Positions 10,261 through 23,000 of a DNA stretch of 64,000 nt are shown piece after piece. Under the pieces are notes generated by a model that did no database searches, was not told the origin of the DNA, and saw nothing but the letters and a program-made list of their open reading frames with translations. The translations under genes were made by a program, and so were the position numbers. Position 1 is the stretch's first letter, and each line of letters starts with the position of its first letter. Source of the stretch: Epiperipatus broadwayi. Lineage: Eukaryota > Onychophora > Udeonychophora > Euonychophora > Peripatidae. The DNA is taken from contig JAQFVV010012405.1 in assembly GCA_028023455.1 (NCBI GenBank), positions 620,001 to 684,000 on the forward strand, given 5' to 3'.

Positions 10261-13200
10261 TTGAATTTCCAATCAGAATCATAAGCTGAAGCTAAGTCAA
10301 TAAACATATTATCAATTTTTAATTTATTTGAAAGCCCCTTTCTTTTTTTTTGTGTCCTCAGTCCAACTGCTCTATATGAATATAACTTTCATGTAATGGC
10401 ATAATTTTTGTTTATATAGTTTTTTCAAAGACCTTGAAGGAAAACAATAATGATAAATGCAAAAAGGATTAAGCCTTTTAACTAGAAGTCAAATTTTTTT
10501 TTTATTTCATTATTTTTTTCCTTTATTAAGAGATCTTATAAGTTTGTCAATAATGTTCAAATCTTTATTAGACAAATGATGATTATTGAAGACTGCTATT
10601 TTATTTGATGCTGAAATAAATTGTGGTTTATGTCTTATAGTAACAGATACTTAAGCATCTATTGCTATGATTTTTTTAAATCTATTATAGGAAGTTGGTT
10701 TGAATGGATTCTATCAATGTAATATGCAAGATATTCAATATTTTAACTCCAATAAAATGAGGGGGGGGGGGGTATTAAAAAAGCAAATAAAAAGCAATTT
10801 CATCTTGAAACAGATTTGCTAATTTACTTTGTATGAAAACTTACATATATATTAATGATAAAAATATTTATTTTTAAAAAATAATCAAGAATTTAATATA
10901 ATTAATCCAGTCACATTTATTATTGAAAACAAATTCCAAATCCAGAAGATCATATGATATTGATCTTTTAATGGGATTTCATTGATTTGTAACATAATCT
11001 ATATTTATGACCTTTAAGGTATGTCATATACAGTGACTACTACAAAAAATGTTTACCTGTAACTTTATGGATAGATCCTCTAATCTAAAAACTATGTCAT
11101 ATTTTCAGGATATTTTTTAGCCTCAGTCACATCTTACATTTAATTTTAATTATCTTATTCAAAGATTTCAATTCAACTATATATAAATTGGCATTACACC
11201 AAATAATAAGTGTAAATTCAGTTCAAGCAAGCAAGATAAAGAAACTTTTGAATCTTTTGTTTTTTAAAAAAATTAAAATATAAAGAATCAAGGTATATTA
11301 TTTTTTATTAAAGCCTTTATCAGTCTAAAGCATTGTTTGAAAAAGATTTTTAGATATTTTTTTTTTGGAGTTTTTTTATATTATAGGTGTCTTCCATTTT
11401 GACTTGATCAATGTCCAATTTATTCAATCTCATCTTCATCTGTAAATTCCATTTATATAGGTAACAGTTTTTGTGTTGCTGATCTGAAAAACTCCACATC
11501 ATTTTCTTGTCAAGCATGATAACTATATTATTCATGAGTCTTTTTCTATTCATTTTACTATCTCCATGGTATTAAAAAAAATTAAGAAATTAGGCTTGCT
11601 ATGGCTGATGTAGCTTTTAGAGAAAAGTATAAATTATTTGAATTTGGAGGCAGTTACTTTAGTTTCCAGACATATTCTTACTGTATATGATTAATCACTT
11701 ATGCTCATTGATTATAAGCTGTGATATTTAATAAAAAGAAAATAGCTTATCTGAACAGATTTGTGTTACCAGAAGTTGAAACAAATAATATAAATAGAGA
11801 GAAAATCAAATACATAAATGTTTCAAGAAAATAATACTGAGTATTGTGAAGGCTATCAGACGAATACTCTCTTGGACACAATTTGTGCCATGATACTTTT
11901 TATGGAGTGTTCTTGACCACTGGATACAACGAAGGAGTGAGGAAGATTGACCTTTTTATAAGAGTGTAGAGATGCATCAGTATATAGTTATGCAAATGCA
12001 AGAGAAAAATGAAAGATCATAGATATTGGAAAACTGAAACACTCATAATTGATTATACTTCTTGTAAACAGTGAAATGTTAAAGTTACAAATTTATATTT
12101 GACAATAAAAAATATATCTTATGAATCTCTCAATAAAATTAGTAATCCAAATTTTTTAATCATCTAAAATATTTGCCTTATTGCAAAGCAATAAAGATGT
12201 AAACTGCATTAAATTATACCCATTGCAAATTTATATATTACATTATCATTATGATAATAGTGCTACAATCAAATGCTAATGCTTGAGTTTCATTTAATAC
12301 TATTTAGTTGGTGAGTTATGCCACCCTCTTAACACAATGTATTATAACATCTAATTTTTAAGACTACATTATAAACTTTAATGACCCTTACATTATTAAC
12401 ATACTTAAGAAATTATAAAATACTTTAAATAATCAAATGTAATAGTAAGTCATATGAATATAAATAAAATTGATAATATAAACACAATATTTGTTATTTA
12501 CCACGATTAAAATAGCTCTTACTTAAAATTGAAATAAGAGATCTAAAAAATAATAATTTATTCTTATAAGCATAAACAGTGTAGAAAAAAAATAAAAATC
12601 GTAAAGAGAACAATGTATTATAAAAGGAATGATAAGAAAAAAAAATGTGGATGATTTAGACAAAGAAACTTGATAAAAACATTCATTTTGAAATTAGTTT
12701 TTGATCATTATTTCATTCAAAATATAGATTTTGGGGAAAGCTTTTTAATATTGTAAATATGTGTGTGAGTGCTTACAGTAAAATCTCTTCATTTAAAAAT
12801 ATATGTATTTATTTTACGTGGAGCATCATATAAAACTCAACATTCTCTCAACATATATATGTGCTATATTTAATGCATTTATTAATAATTTCTAACCGAA
12901 GATAAATCAATTGTTAAGGTTTTGGACATGTAATGATATATTGTCATTGCAACTGATCTTAGCTTCACTCTATCATTGTGACAGTTGAAGGAACCTCATG
13001 AAAATGTTATTTCATTGTCCAAGATTAAAATTTAATTAAGGCTAATTAGTCGCCCCCAGATGATCATTCTTCTGGGACTAATGTTTAAGCAGAGAATATT
13101 AGACCATCATAGTAATTTATGTTTCATCAGCCGTAACAAATCCATTTCTAATTAAAAAAATATACACCTCTTTTTTTTTTAAACAAAAATAATATTTATA

Positions 13201-15640
13201 AGACAAGGAGAACAAAAAATAATCTCACATTTTCATTTCAGAAGCTGTGGATTGAAATTTTATGATTATAAATTACATTGTGATAATAATTAAACTCTTT
13301 CTAGATAGTGCAGAAAGAGCAGAGGTTGTCTTTTTTTCTCTTTTGTGTTTCTTTCTATATTTCAATTTTTGAGCAACCAATGATTGTGATTATTTGAAAA
13401 GCCAATCTAAATCAAATTAGAATTGGGTCTAGATTACCTAGCTCATATGAGGTGCATGTTTAATAATTGCAGAAGATATTGTTATATGATAAGTAAAATG
13501 AACTCAAGGACAGATTGGTTTCAACAAATTAAACATTAGTAATAATTAAGATCTGGTCTACTTTAATTAAGACTCCTAGAAAGTTTATTTGCAATATGAC
13601 TGACTTATATATGAAATGAATTGAAAAGTTGATTTTGTGTTTGCTTATTTATTTTTGATTAAAATTTTAATAATGGAAAATTATATTAAATATTATTATT
13701 ATTAACAATCACTTAACATACTCAACATAATATAAACAAAAATAGCTCTTTACATTAGAGCCATCTATATGATTTTCAGATGTGTGTGCTATTAAATCTT
13801 TATTGTTAGATTGTTTTGTAGCTTTTGCCTTTATCGATGAACATTTGGGACTCAAAACTGAAACTCCAATCACTTTCATTTCTTATTTACTATCAAGTTG
13901 AAAGCTTGAAATTTAAAAAAGTTTTAAGGTTTGAACCCTAACCAATTTGCTTCTTTATTTATATTAATCTGATTCCAGATCAGTGACTATATATTTTAAT
14001 AATCTCATAATTGTCAACATCCTTTTTGCTATGTGTATCAACATATCATTTGATGTTAGCTTACACAATATAATACAAACAAGATATACTTGAGTCATAT
14101 CATTATTATTTATTAGATCCATTAAATCAACACTGACCTCTCATCTTCTTTTTCTTTTATCATTAAATGAGAGTTCAGATTTTATCTGATCAAATATTTA
14201 CTTGTTTATTTTCCTTGCCATCCATGGACTTCTCAAAAATCTCTTTTAACATTGAAGTCAAAAATCATCTATATTGTATTTATCACTTTTTTTTTTACTG
14301 TATAAACTTTTCAATTAGAGATTCACAGGAAACATCATATAGCTTGAACAAATCAGTTCTTTATTTTTAAAATATATGCCAAAACTCTAAAAATCTTTTC
14401 TGGGTTTAGATATTAGTACTCATCTACAATGAATTTTATAATTTCAGGATTTTTTATTGTTGATGAAGGGCACAAGGAAGCAATAACTTTCACTTATTTA
14501 TATTTTGAATACTGAATGTATAAATTTTAATTATTTTTCATGGAATCAATCTATCTTTGCATTCTGGGTAAAAAATATTTGGGGACATCCAAAAGTATTA
14601 TCAAGAATTTATATAAATGAGTGACCTTTCAAGTTATAATCATTATTTGCCTTTGAAATGAATTCAGAACACAACAAACTTTATCATACTATTTCTTTAA
14701 CTATCCAAATATAAATGCTGATTATAGTTGAACACTGAGTCTAATATTAATTATGTAGAATATTTTTTAAGAGTGAGCATTTCTTATATTTGCTATTCAC
14801 AGCATAGTGAAGGAGGTCTTATTTCTCATAATGTGAACATTTAATCATTAATCATTTATTTAATAAATAATAATAATTAAATGGTTAATTGCTTATGTTT
14901 TGAAAGATCACCTTAAATAATAAGTTTAATTTTATTGCATGGACTTGTAGCTCCAGAGTCTATTATTTTAGTACTGCTCCAAACTGCATAAGATGCAACT
15001 TAATTGATTCAAATTAAAAAGTTAGAAGGTTAATTCAGTTTATTCTGCTTTGCTTTTCTGACTTTTTCTATAGCGTTGGATTTATAAAAAACAACATATT
15101 GAAACAGACAGATCGAAGAATCGATCTTAGTTTCATGGTTGTCATTTAAGAACGGTAATTCTAAACCACTATTTACCCGCAATGAGACTTTTTCTATTCC
15201 AAGCCACATAAATTTTAAGTTATTTATTTTGTGTTTGTTTAAAAAGAATTTAATGTAAAGAGTATGAGTATAAATGTCACAAATCATGATAAATAATATT
15301 CGTGTGTGTGTGGTTTGTGGATTTATATTAGCTCAATTTAAAAGTTTCAATTGCGGGTATATTTTCTTTAAATTTTAATTTTGCAAATTATACAAAGTCA
15401 TTTAAAAATGCTGATCAAAAGTCACATTCCTTTGATCAGTATTTTTAATCAAAATCTTACTTGTACAAAATGTATAGGATAATTAATTTGTACTTTGATG
15501 AATTAACATAATGAATGTATATTTTTGTATTCACGAATTCGATGTAATTGTTTTGTCAATTTAGAATCATGTATTAAATTTAAAAATAAATGAAAACCGA
15601 ACAATGGAAATGAGAAACGTAGAAATCTTATCAAGAAAGG
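10261..15640. other. Long AT-rich stretch without recognised genes
   Basis: I find no supported gene or RNA here. It contains a 12-G homopolymer near 10761-10772 and many T runs. Minus-strand open pieces between about 10500 and 11560 (one of 67 codons at 11350-11553) do not resemble a family I know. The 85-codon minus-strand frame at 15030-15287 is also unrecognised. Confidence 0.5.
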
Positions 15641-15699
15641 CAAATACTATTGTATAGTCAAAATTAGATATTGCTGGAGGCCAGGAAATCAAAGGAGGC

Positions 15700-16080
15700 G
15701 GAGTCATGAACAAAAACTAGGCAGAAAGGTCAACCGTGGCCATCTTGAAAATATAGGATAGACATTCTAACTTTTGACTTGGCTGTGCTTAGATCGTCTC
15801 AAGCTACAGCAAAGTAGTTGTTCCAGAGAAATCACTTCAACCGTTATTAAGAAGTTGCCCGGTAAACTACAATCATGATGGGCTAAGTCCAAGAAGCTGA
15901 TCCCTGTTCTGCCAATTTAAATCTTTTGTACCGCTGATCTGTAATGTTTTCCGTGCTTCCAGTCTTCCAAATTCCAACATTTAAATTAACCATGCCGTTC
16001 TAAGAAATTCAAAATGCGCGCCTACTTTCTTCATACATATCACCGCAAGAAGAAAAGCCGGACGAAGAAAGAATGGTAAC
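15700..16080 (+). promoter_or_regulatory. Candidate promoter / first-exon region with YY1 motif
   Basis: This segment is less AT-rich than its surroundings and holds several CpG dinucleotides, unusual in this window. It has GTGGCCATCTTGAA at 15736-15749, which fits the YY1 recognition core that in animals is often placed at transcription starts. Downstream lies a basic 21-codon frame, MRAYFLHTYHRKKKSRTKKEW (16013-16078). Its end overlaps a GTAACT that could be a splice donor. No gene product is recognised. Transcription is inferred only from composition and motifs. Confidence 0.3.
15738..15747 (-). promoter_or_regulatory. YY1-type motif
   Basis: GGCCATCTTG on the plus strand is the reverse complement of CAAGATGGCC, the YY1 core. 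A single motif can occur by chance; it gains weight from the CpG-bearing context. Confidence 0.4.
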
Positions 16081-16084
16081 TTTT

Positions 16085-16790
16085 GTTACATGAACTTTTT
16101 AACTTTCCTCTCAGTAATAATTTTAAATTTAATCTGTTAACCTAATTAATTGCATGTAAATTTCTTGTTTTCCATTTGAAAATGTTACCCAAAAACCTGT
16201 CAGTAAATTTCTTCTCTAATATTTCTGTGCTCTAGTCTTTAGATGATAATTATTAATATTTGTGCCTACTAATAATCCATTTGTGAATACATTTATATTT
16301 TTACTATTACTTATTTTACAAACAAACGATGCCAATAATAATATTTCTCAACTCTAATTAAAGTCGGTAAAGTTTATCTCATAATATTTATTATATTCAG
16401 TTTAAAAGTAATTTTCTTTTATCGAACTAAAAATTGTTTCATTTATGTTGAGTTGAGAGATATTCAAGTATTTTTATTGTTTCTTTTACTTTGTCATGAT
16501 ATTTTAATCTACACTCCAAATCCCAAATACTTAAAATAGTCTAAAATTTTATTATATTTTTTTATATATTATTACGGAGTAATAATAATAAGTGAATATT
16601 TTATTGCTATTATTACCTTCCGAACAATCTGGGGAGTTATGGGTTTCAGAGTGAAATTAATTAATTGTTACTTTTGCGATCGTTTGATTTCGCCATGTTA
16701 TTATTGAATAGTTATATCAGGCTGTTGCGTAAAACATGTTACGGATAGATAAAATGGTTTATATAATCTCGTTTTAAAATCCACTTCCGA
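16085..16790. other. AT-rich spacer
   Basis: No supported feature is seen between the candidate first exon and the tRNA-like GC-richer block. Confidence 0.5.
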
Positions 16791-16799
16791 TCACTCTTC

Positions 16800-17030
16800 C
16801 TCGATGTTATGGTGGCAATGCCTTTACCTTCGCCTAAGTTGGCGTCTCGTTTTACTACCAGTTGGAGAGAAAGAAATTCTTCTCCAGGTAATCTCTTGGA
16901 TCACCGGGGTTCGAAAATGATCCCGGCTGGTTGTAGTGTCTCGGATCTACTTGGGGGCATTAAGACTTGTCAAAGTACAAGCCGCCAGGTATTCCGTCCA
17001 TGCACCGCAAGTTATTATTGTAGTGTACCT
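16800..17030 (+). repeat. GC-richer block with tRNA-like B box, possible SINE or exon
   Basis: CCGGGGTTCGAA at 16897 followed shortly by ATCCCGGC resembles a tRNA T-arm with a few inserted bases. CCAGTTGGAGAG about 55 bp upstream is A-box-like. The same block reads as an open frame at 16809-17033 (74 codons, MVAMPLPSPKLAS at its start). It contains a good donor, CCAG|GTAATC, near 16890. A tRNA-derived SINE is my first choice and a host exon the alternative; neither is secure. Confidence 0.3.
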
Positions 17031-17529
17031 TAATCCTTGCAACCATCAGTACATCAGTATTATATATTATATTTTTATATAAAACCGCCTCCCATTTATC
17101 CGTATACGCAATGGTTTGAATCTAGTAAATAAAACAACTTAATAAGCTAGTAGTTAAATATTTTAAGTGCTCCAATTACTCTGATTCTCATATCAACCTG
17201 TACAACCATTTTAAACACATAAATATTGGCATGAGTTTGTTAATCAGTACAAACCGATTATTGATGACTAGCAGCAATTTATTATAAAATACATATGAGA
17301 GTTTTACCGTACCTGTAAATAATATTATTTAATGCTTTCAATAATTTATTAAAAATTTATCTAACCTAATTTTGTCTCTTGCATTACTACTCTCGATATC
17401 TAGTCAATCACCTGCTGTCTGTATCGACAACTTAAAATATACATTAAATTATTAGCCGCACCAATATCCCGACTATAAGGTATCTATGAAATGGCTGATT
17501 GTAGGTAATTTAGTCTGTGTTTTTCGATG

Positions 17530-17690
17530 AGCTAGTAAAGGGAAAACCCCGTACCGTTGTAATATTGTCGTCGGTGGGTCATGCCAGGGTTTTGGGTTTG
17601 AATTTAGTTTGCATTTTGGAATTTATTCCTAGACGTGGACTGGGTTTGAATTCGGATTACTGTGTGTGATTAAGCATGGTGATTTTTACC
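17530..17690 (+). repeat. Repeat family copy 1 (possible tRNA-like SINE)
   Basis: The order TCGTCGGTGGGTCATGCCAG, TTTGAATTTAGT, CCTAGACG, GGGTTTGAATTCGGATTA, GTGTG recurs, diverged, at about 27475-27615. There it reads TTGTCATGTAGGTGGCACTG, TTCGAACTTAGT, CCTAGAGTG, GGAGTTTGAATTCTG, GTGTG. GGTTTGAAT-type boxes are reminiscent of Pol III B boxes. Family identity is not known. Confidence 0.45.
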
Positions 17691-18076
17691 GGTACAATAT
17701 GGATAGAATGTTTTTGTTTTTTTATATGTCATATTATTTTATTAATAAAAAATTAGCAACATTTAGCAATATTAATTAATCAGAGTATTATTTATAAATA
17801 GTCTGGTAACATTTGTTAAAAATTATAGTAATAATTAATATTTATCATAGAGAATAAAAAGTTTTTATATCCATGCATTTGTAATAAAACTATAAAATTA
17901 AAAGATCTATAAAGCTGTTTCAACAGCTAATTAACACAATTTTTTTAAAGTCAGTTAAACATCAAAATTATCACAATATGTAGAACAATATTGAACCTGT
18001 TGATCTTTATAAATTTTTTTAGAATAATAAACAATTTAGTTGATGAAAAAATTGAGAGGCTTATTATTACTAGTGA

Positions 18077-18095
18077 TGTATATATATATATATAC
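18077..18095. repeat. (TA)n microsatellite
   Basis: A short uninterrupted TA array lies downstream (minus-strand sense) of the Penelope-like element. Confidence 0.8.
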
Positions 18096-18136
18096 ATAAA
18101 TATTTTTGGGTACAAACCATGTATTATTTTGCATTA

Positions 18137-18178
18137 CAATCCGATATTTTGACAGACTAGCAACTGCCATTATCAAGG
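18137..18178 (-). ncRNA. Hammerhead-ribozyme-like motif behind the Penelope-like ORF
   Basis: On the minus strand the sequence directly after the GIY-YIG stop codon reads CCTTGATAATGGCAG, TTGCTAGT, CTGTCAAAATATCGG. This fits a hammerhead layout: core 1 (CUGANGA), stem II (GGCAG pairing with CTGTC, one G-U), core 2 (GAAA), then stem III. However core 1 appears as TTGATAA and core 2 as AAAA, so the nucleotides normally needed for cleavage (C3, G8, G12) are changed and this copy is probably dead. Penelope-like elements are known to carry hammerhead motifs in their terminal repeats, and the placement fits. Covariation and cleavage are untested. Confidence 0.5.
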
Positions 18179-18866
18179 TTAACTTTTGAAAGAACAATCG
18201 TTCGATCTCAAACAATAACATGACTCAGTGTGAAATGAGAAGTGAGATTCAACTTGAATTAGTTCAGCATTCACAATATGAGGCTTATCAAAATGTTTAT
18301 TTCCCTCAGTTTTTTCACCTGTTAATTTCAAGTTAATATTAGATAAAATGAGAGGTTTCCACATAGCTGGAATATGTTGCGCTTCATCAGCTCTATTTAA
18401 ACCAGTAGGTCTCTTTAATATTTCAATTGACTCTCTCATGGTTCTTAAATTATATCTTTCCAAATTAGCAAGTATTTTGGTATTGTCAAAATCAAGTTTG
18501 TGACAAATTTCTAAAAAAATGGGAAGTAAAAACTGATGTGCTAATTTTTGATTAAAAGCATTTCTATGTTCCTTAATTCTGACATTTATTCATCTATTAG
18601 ACTGACCCATATAGCTTCTTGAGCACTGCAAACATGGAATTTCATAAACTCCTTGATGTTCCAAAAATATTCTGTCTTTAGATTTATATAAAAAATCACC
18701 AATTTTTTTGCCAGTAGAAAAAGTAGTCTTTATATTAAAACGAGATAGTCTTCTACTGAGTTTATCAGTAACCCCTTTAATGTAAGGTAAAATTCCTCTA
18801 TTAAAGAGGAATTGTCTATTCTATCCTCTTTTTTCTTTTTAGTATTAATATTATGTAAAGCCTCAT
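18179..18866 (-). pseudogene. Penelope-like element: GIY-YIG endonuclease part
   Basis: Reading the minus strand, GVYEIPCLQCSRSYMGQ (about 18602-18655) contains the GVY and YMG halves of the GIY-YIG motif with the paired cysteines typical of Penelope-like elements. VRIKEHRNAF follows, carrying the conserved arginine and the EH. A TGA stop (18590-18592) interrupts it where a sense codon is expected, possibly CGA to TGA decay. The C-terminal open frame (18179-18463) ends with LNRADEAQHIPAMWKPLI, a block usual at the end of these proteins. In the element this endonuclease nicks target DNA to prime reverse transcription. It follows the RT on the same strand with frameshifts between them. Confidence 0.82.
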
Positions 18867-19935
18867 CTATGATGTTTTTATTATAATTATTAGAAAGTAG
18901 AATATTTCTTGAATAAGATGTTCTTTATCAGATAAATTATATGCTCTAGTGAAAAGATTTTTTGCTACAGAAAAAATTTGTGCAGGATGATGATGAGAAT
19001 TAAAATCAAGATATCTGTTTGTATGGATGGATTTTCTGTAAACTGATATTGATAATGTTTCATCACATTTTCTTACAATTAAAACATCAAGAAAAGAAAG
19101 CAATCTGTTATTTTCCACTTCCATAGTAAATTTAATATTTGGATGCCAATTATTTATAAAAACAAGAAAAGAATTTAAGGCATCAATGCCATGAGGCCAT
19201 ATGACAAATGTATCGTCCACATATCTAAGCCAAATAGAAGGTTTTTTAGTAATTGCACGTAATACTTTACTTTCAAAATTATCCGTGAAAAGATCAGCAA
19301 TTACAGGTGACAGCAGAGATCCCATAGAAAGTCCTTTAATTTGTTTAAACTTTTGAGAATTATAAACAAAAAGTGTATTTTCAAGGCAATGCTTTGCTAA
19401 TGGAATAATAAAATCAGGTAAAACATTGTATTGTGCTATTATACTTAATGCTTCTTCAACAGGAATATTACTAAACATAGAAGAAACATCAATACTAACC
19501 AATATATCAGTTTCAGTTAGTTTTAAGTTTTTAATTATAGAAATAAAATGACTTGAATTTTTAATTCTTGTTTGAATCCTGTCTGTCAATGGTTGTAAGC
19601 ATTGGGCTAAATATTGAGCCAAAGCATGTGTGGGAGAACCTATAGCACACACAATAGGTCACAATGGTATCTCAGGTTTATGAATTTTAGGCAAACCATA
19701 AAATTTAGGATATAATGATGAACCTTCTCGGAGAAAATTTAGTTTTCATATCTTCATCTATACTAGAATGTTTGATTAGACATTTTGTGTTTTTCTCTAA
19801 ATATGTCAGAGGATATCTAATAATCTTTTTATAAGTTCCATCATTTAATAAATTTACAATTTTATTATTATAATCTAAATGATTAAGTACAACTGTCAAA
19901 TTCCCTTTATCTGCTGGAATAACAACAATAGAATC
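18860..19935 (-). pseudogene. Penelope-like element: reverse transcriptase
   Basis: Two open pieces, 19705-19899 and 18867-19652, are joined by unopened sequence reading PKFYGLPKIHKP, the usual Penelope linker. The N-terminal piece begins after VIPADKGN with TVVLNHLDYNNKI. In the larger piece (261 codons) I see DVSSMFSNIP (residues 55-64, RT motif with the first catalytic Asp), GLSMGSLLSPVIADLF (107-122), YVDD (144-147, catalytic pair intact), FLDVLIVRK and HHHPAQIFSVAKNL. The upstream part of the RT is cut off at the (TA)n tract beginning near 19935, so the element is 5'-truncated. At least one frameshift separates the RT pieces. The family is secure; the element is inactive. Confidence 0.9.
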
Positions 19936-19971
19936 ATATATATATATATATATATATGATATCTATTATTG

Positions 19972-20008
<37 letters not shown>
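19921..20008. repeat. (TA)n microsatellite inside an imperfect palindrome
   Basis: AACAACAATAGAATCA, then (TA)n, then TGATATCTATTATTGTT form inverted flanks about a TA core at 19921-19973. A second TA array follows to 20008. It marks the 5' truncation point of the Penelope-like element. Confidence 0.7.
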
Positions 20009-20010
<2 letters not shown>

Positions 20011-23000
20011 CAAACTTTAAGTAGTCTACTTCAGGGCCAAAGCATCTTCAATAGTTGTCCAAAAGAAAAAAAATAAGAAGACATTTCTCAATAATCATCT
20101 AATGCCAGACAATATTTTCCACCCCTTTTTTATCCATTAGTTATGAGATATTTATTTTCTGATCAATTTTTGGATGAATATTTAAATGTCTATCTGAAAG
20201 AAAATAATTCTAAGCCTGTTTGAAACTTGAAAAAATTTCCAAGCATTAATGAATTGGATTTGAACATCAGGTTGTAGGCATGGCAAGCTGTTCTGATCAA
20301 TATGTCATAAAAATGTTCAGTTATGTATATAACAAAAATTTTTTTGTAAAATATAAGGTTCTGTTATGAGCTATATAACTTATTTTTACTTTTAACTATG
20401 CAGTGCATCAAAAAATATTGTTATTCTATGTGTTAAATATCACCACTAACATTATGTAATTTGTATATATTAATATTATTAGAAAAATGATATATCATAT
20501 ACACTTTTTTTTTCTTTGTGATTGTGCTAATAATAAAACTTTTTCAATATCAGAATTAAATGCATCTAATTTGTTTACTTTCAAAACTGCTTTGCCCACT
20601 TCCTTCAACATATACATGCAATAATTACCAGCATGTCTTAAAATGATCACAGCAGTACTTTGGAATAGTTTTTATGGTTTTAATTTATTTTAAAATTTTT
20701 CAATGGATTCATATATAATCATTAAATTATTTTAGTATACATTATGATGTGATTATCTCTCTTTTTTTTTTAAGTGGACAATTCCAAAAATATATTCATT
20801 ATCAATCCAAGTGTATCATCCAGCAATGAGAGTTTTAGGAAAAGTTCAGATCTCTAAATAGATTTTAAGGATGTATTCTCATTGCAACATATTACATTTC
20901 AATATTACAATATGGTACTAATAATATAAATTTTTATTATCAAAAAGAAGATAAATAAATAAAAAAAATACAATGCTTATAATAAAAAGTAACTTTTTGC
21001 ATAATTATTGATAAGCAATAGTTGTAATTTTTTTTTAAAAAAAATATAAATATGGGGTTTTAAAAGTAATATCAAACAATTATCAGAAACAATTGATAAT
21101 TATATTATATATTACTTAAATGAATGAGTTGCAACCAAAACGGAATACATAATATTATATGTTTATTACATCTATCAACAAACATGATCAACTTTTTGTA
21201 ATAATATATATGAAATAAATTTTGAATTATAATATTTTGAAACTTGATATAAACACATCAAAATGTTTTAGGCAAAAAAAAAAAGGACAACTATTTTTAT
21301 GAATTTTTATTTTCTGATCAACGTTCAGAATATACATTACTCATTCGTTAACTCAATGAAAGAGAAGACAAAATCAAGATGTTTGAAGGTAAAACAATAA
21401 AGAAATGTTTGTATGTATGCTACTCACTTTGCACTCATGTACAAGAAAATTGGCAAAATCATAGGTTTGACAATATGTAAATATCATGCATGATTGTAGT
21501 CTTATAATTTATTTATCAATAGTTTATAGATTTTTATCTACCCTAAATTATTTTATTTAATCATCTCAATTCTTCTTATTAACATTATCGTTATATAGAT
21601 AATTAATAGTAGTCGGACATTTTAAAAGTAGTGACATATATCATTTTGATCTGAAGCTTATTACAACAGGGATTTCTAAATCTTTAATGTGATTATTTTA
21701 TATTTTCATTTGCAATCTTTGTTTTTGAATTTTTATTCCTATGTACCCTATTGTACAATTCTACTTTTGGTAGGAAGTTAGAGTCTACTTGATTATCATC
21801 AATTGTTTATCCGCTCTTCTATATTTCTGCACCAGCAGAATCTTTATGCCCTAACTTAATTGACTAAAATGCATTGCCCTAACAGTTTAGATTTCTTTTT
21901 GTGTGTGTGTGTGAAGTTTTTTAAAAAAACATACCTCTTAATCACAAATTAATTTTAAAATTCTTTTATTGTCTTTTATTCTAAGCTTAATTGTTTTAGA
22001 AGCGGAAGAAGTTTATTTCTTTTTTTTTCATTATATTTTAAACCTTCAAGCTCATACTTTCTTAATCTACAACTGGAGAAATATTTACTATTTTAATTAT
22101 GCACAGATGTCTAAGCTCCCAAATATGTAGAAGTTGTTTTCAATAAATTTATTTTCCTGATAATAAGAGAACCATTCACGCTCATATTTAATAGTTATTA
22201 ATAGATGACAGTGCAGTAAATTTTTTTATTCGTATTTTTGTATACTGATATAAATTTATGAAAAAACCGTTCGTGTTATATGTAAGAGTATTTATTCATT
22301 CACATAATTCATATTAAAAAAAAAACAACCCTCTGATATCTTGTAAGGTTTTGGCTTTGTGCTTAATGATAAAAATCACATTGTGAAATTTTGTCTACAC
22401 AAATAACTCGATTATGCTGAATTTTTTCTTTGCTGATTATTTGCAAATGGATCTACTATGATAACAATTTATATAGACATCTTTACATATCTGACTTCCT
22501 GTACTTTGCTCATTTTCTTTTTAACATGCATCACTGTACCCATAATCTTTTACATCAGTCACTATTATTTTTTAGGTCAAGTGACAGCCCTTAAATATAT
22601 CTTTTCTTAAAAATTATGTAATTACTATTAAAATTATTGCTTGCCACTTGATTCATTATACTTACTTTGTTTTTTCATATTGCTTTTATTTTATTTACTT
22701 ATGAATTTTTTGTGCATCATCTGTTGGAAATCCCTCTCTGATCATAATACAGTATATTGATGATACGTCTGCTACGGATAGCTTATTTTTTTGGGGTACG
22801 TAATTTTTTTTTTCATTTTAAGTTAGTTATGTATTTTTACTATTTACGTATAAACAATGGCCTGGTAGTTGAATTTTACCTTCATATGTCTGTGATGTTT
22901 TGTGATGTCAAGCTAAAATTAAAAAAATAAATAAAAAATAGTAATTTTAAGTAATTCAGTTTTTAATTTTCACATATCTACTTATCATTATTGTATTATA

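Noticed and set aside
10761-10772. G-quadruplex at the G runs (10761, 33058) and the C run (56815)
   Set aside because: Each is a single homopolymer in AT-rich sequence; without separate G tracts a specific regulatory quadruplex is not supported.
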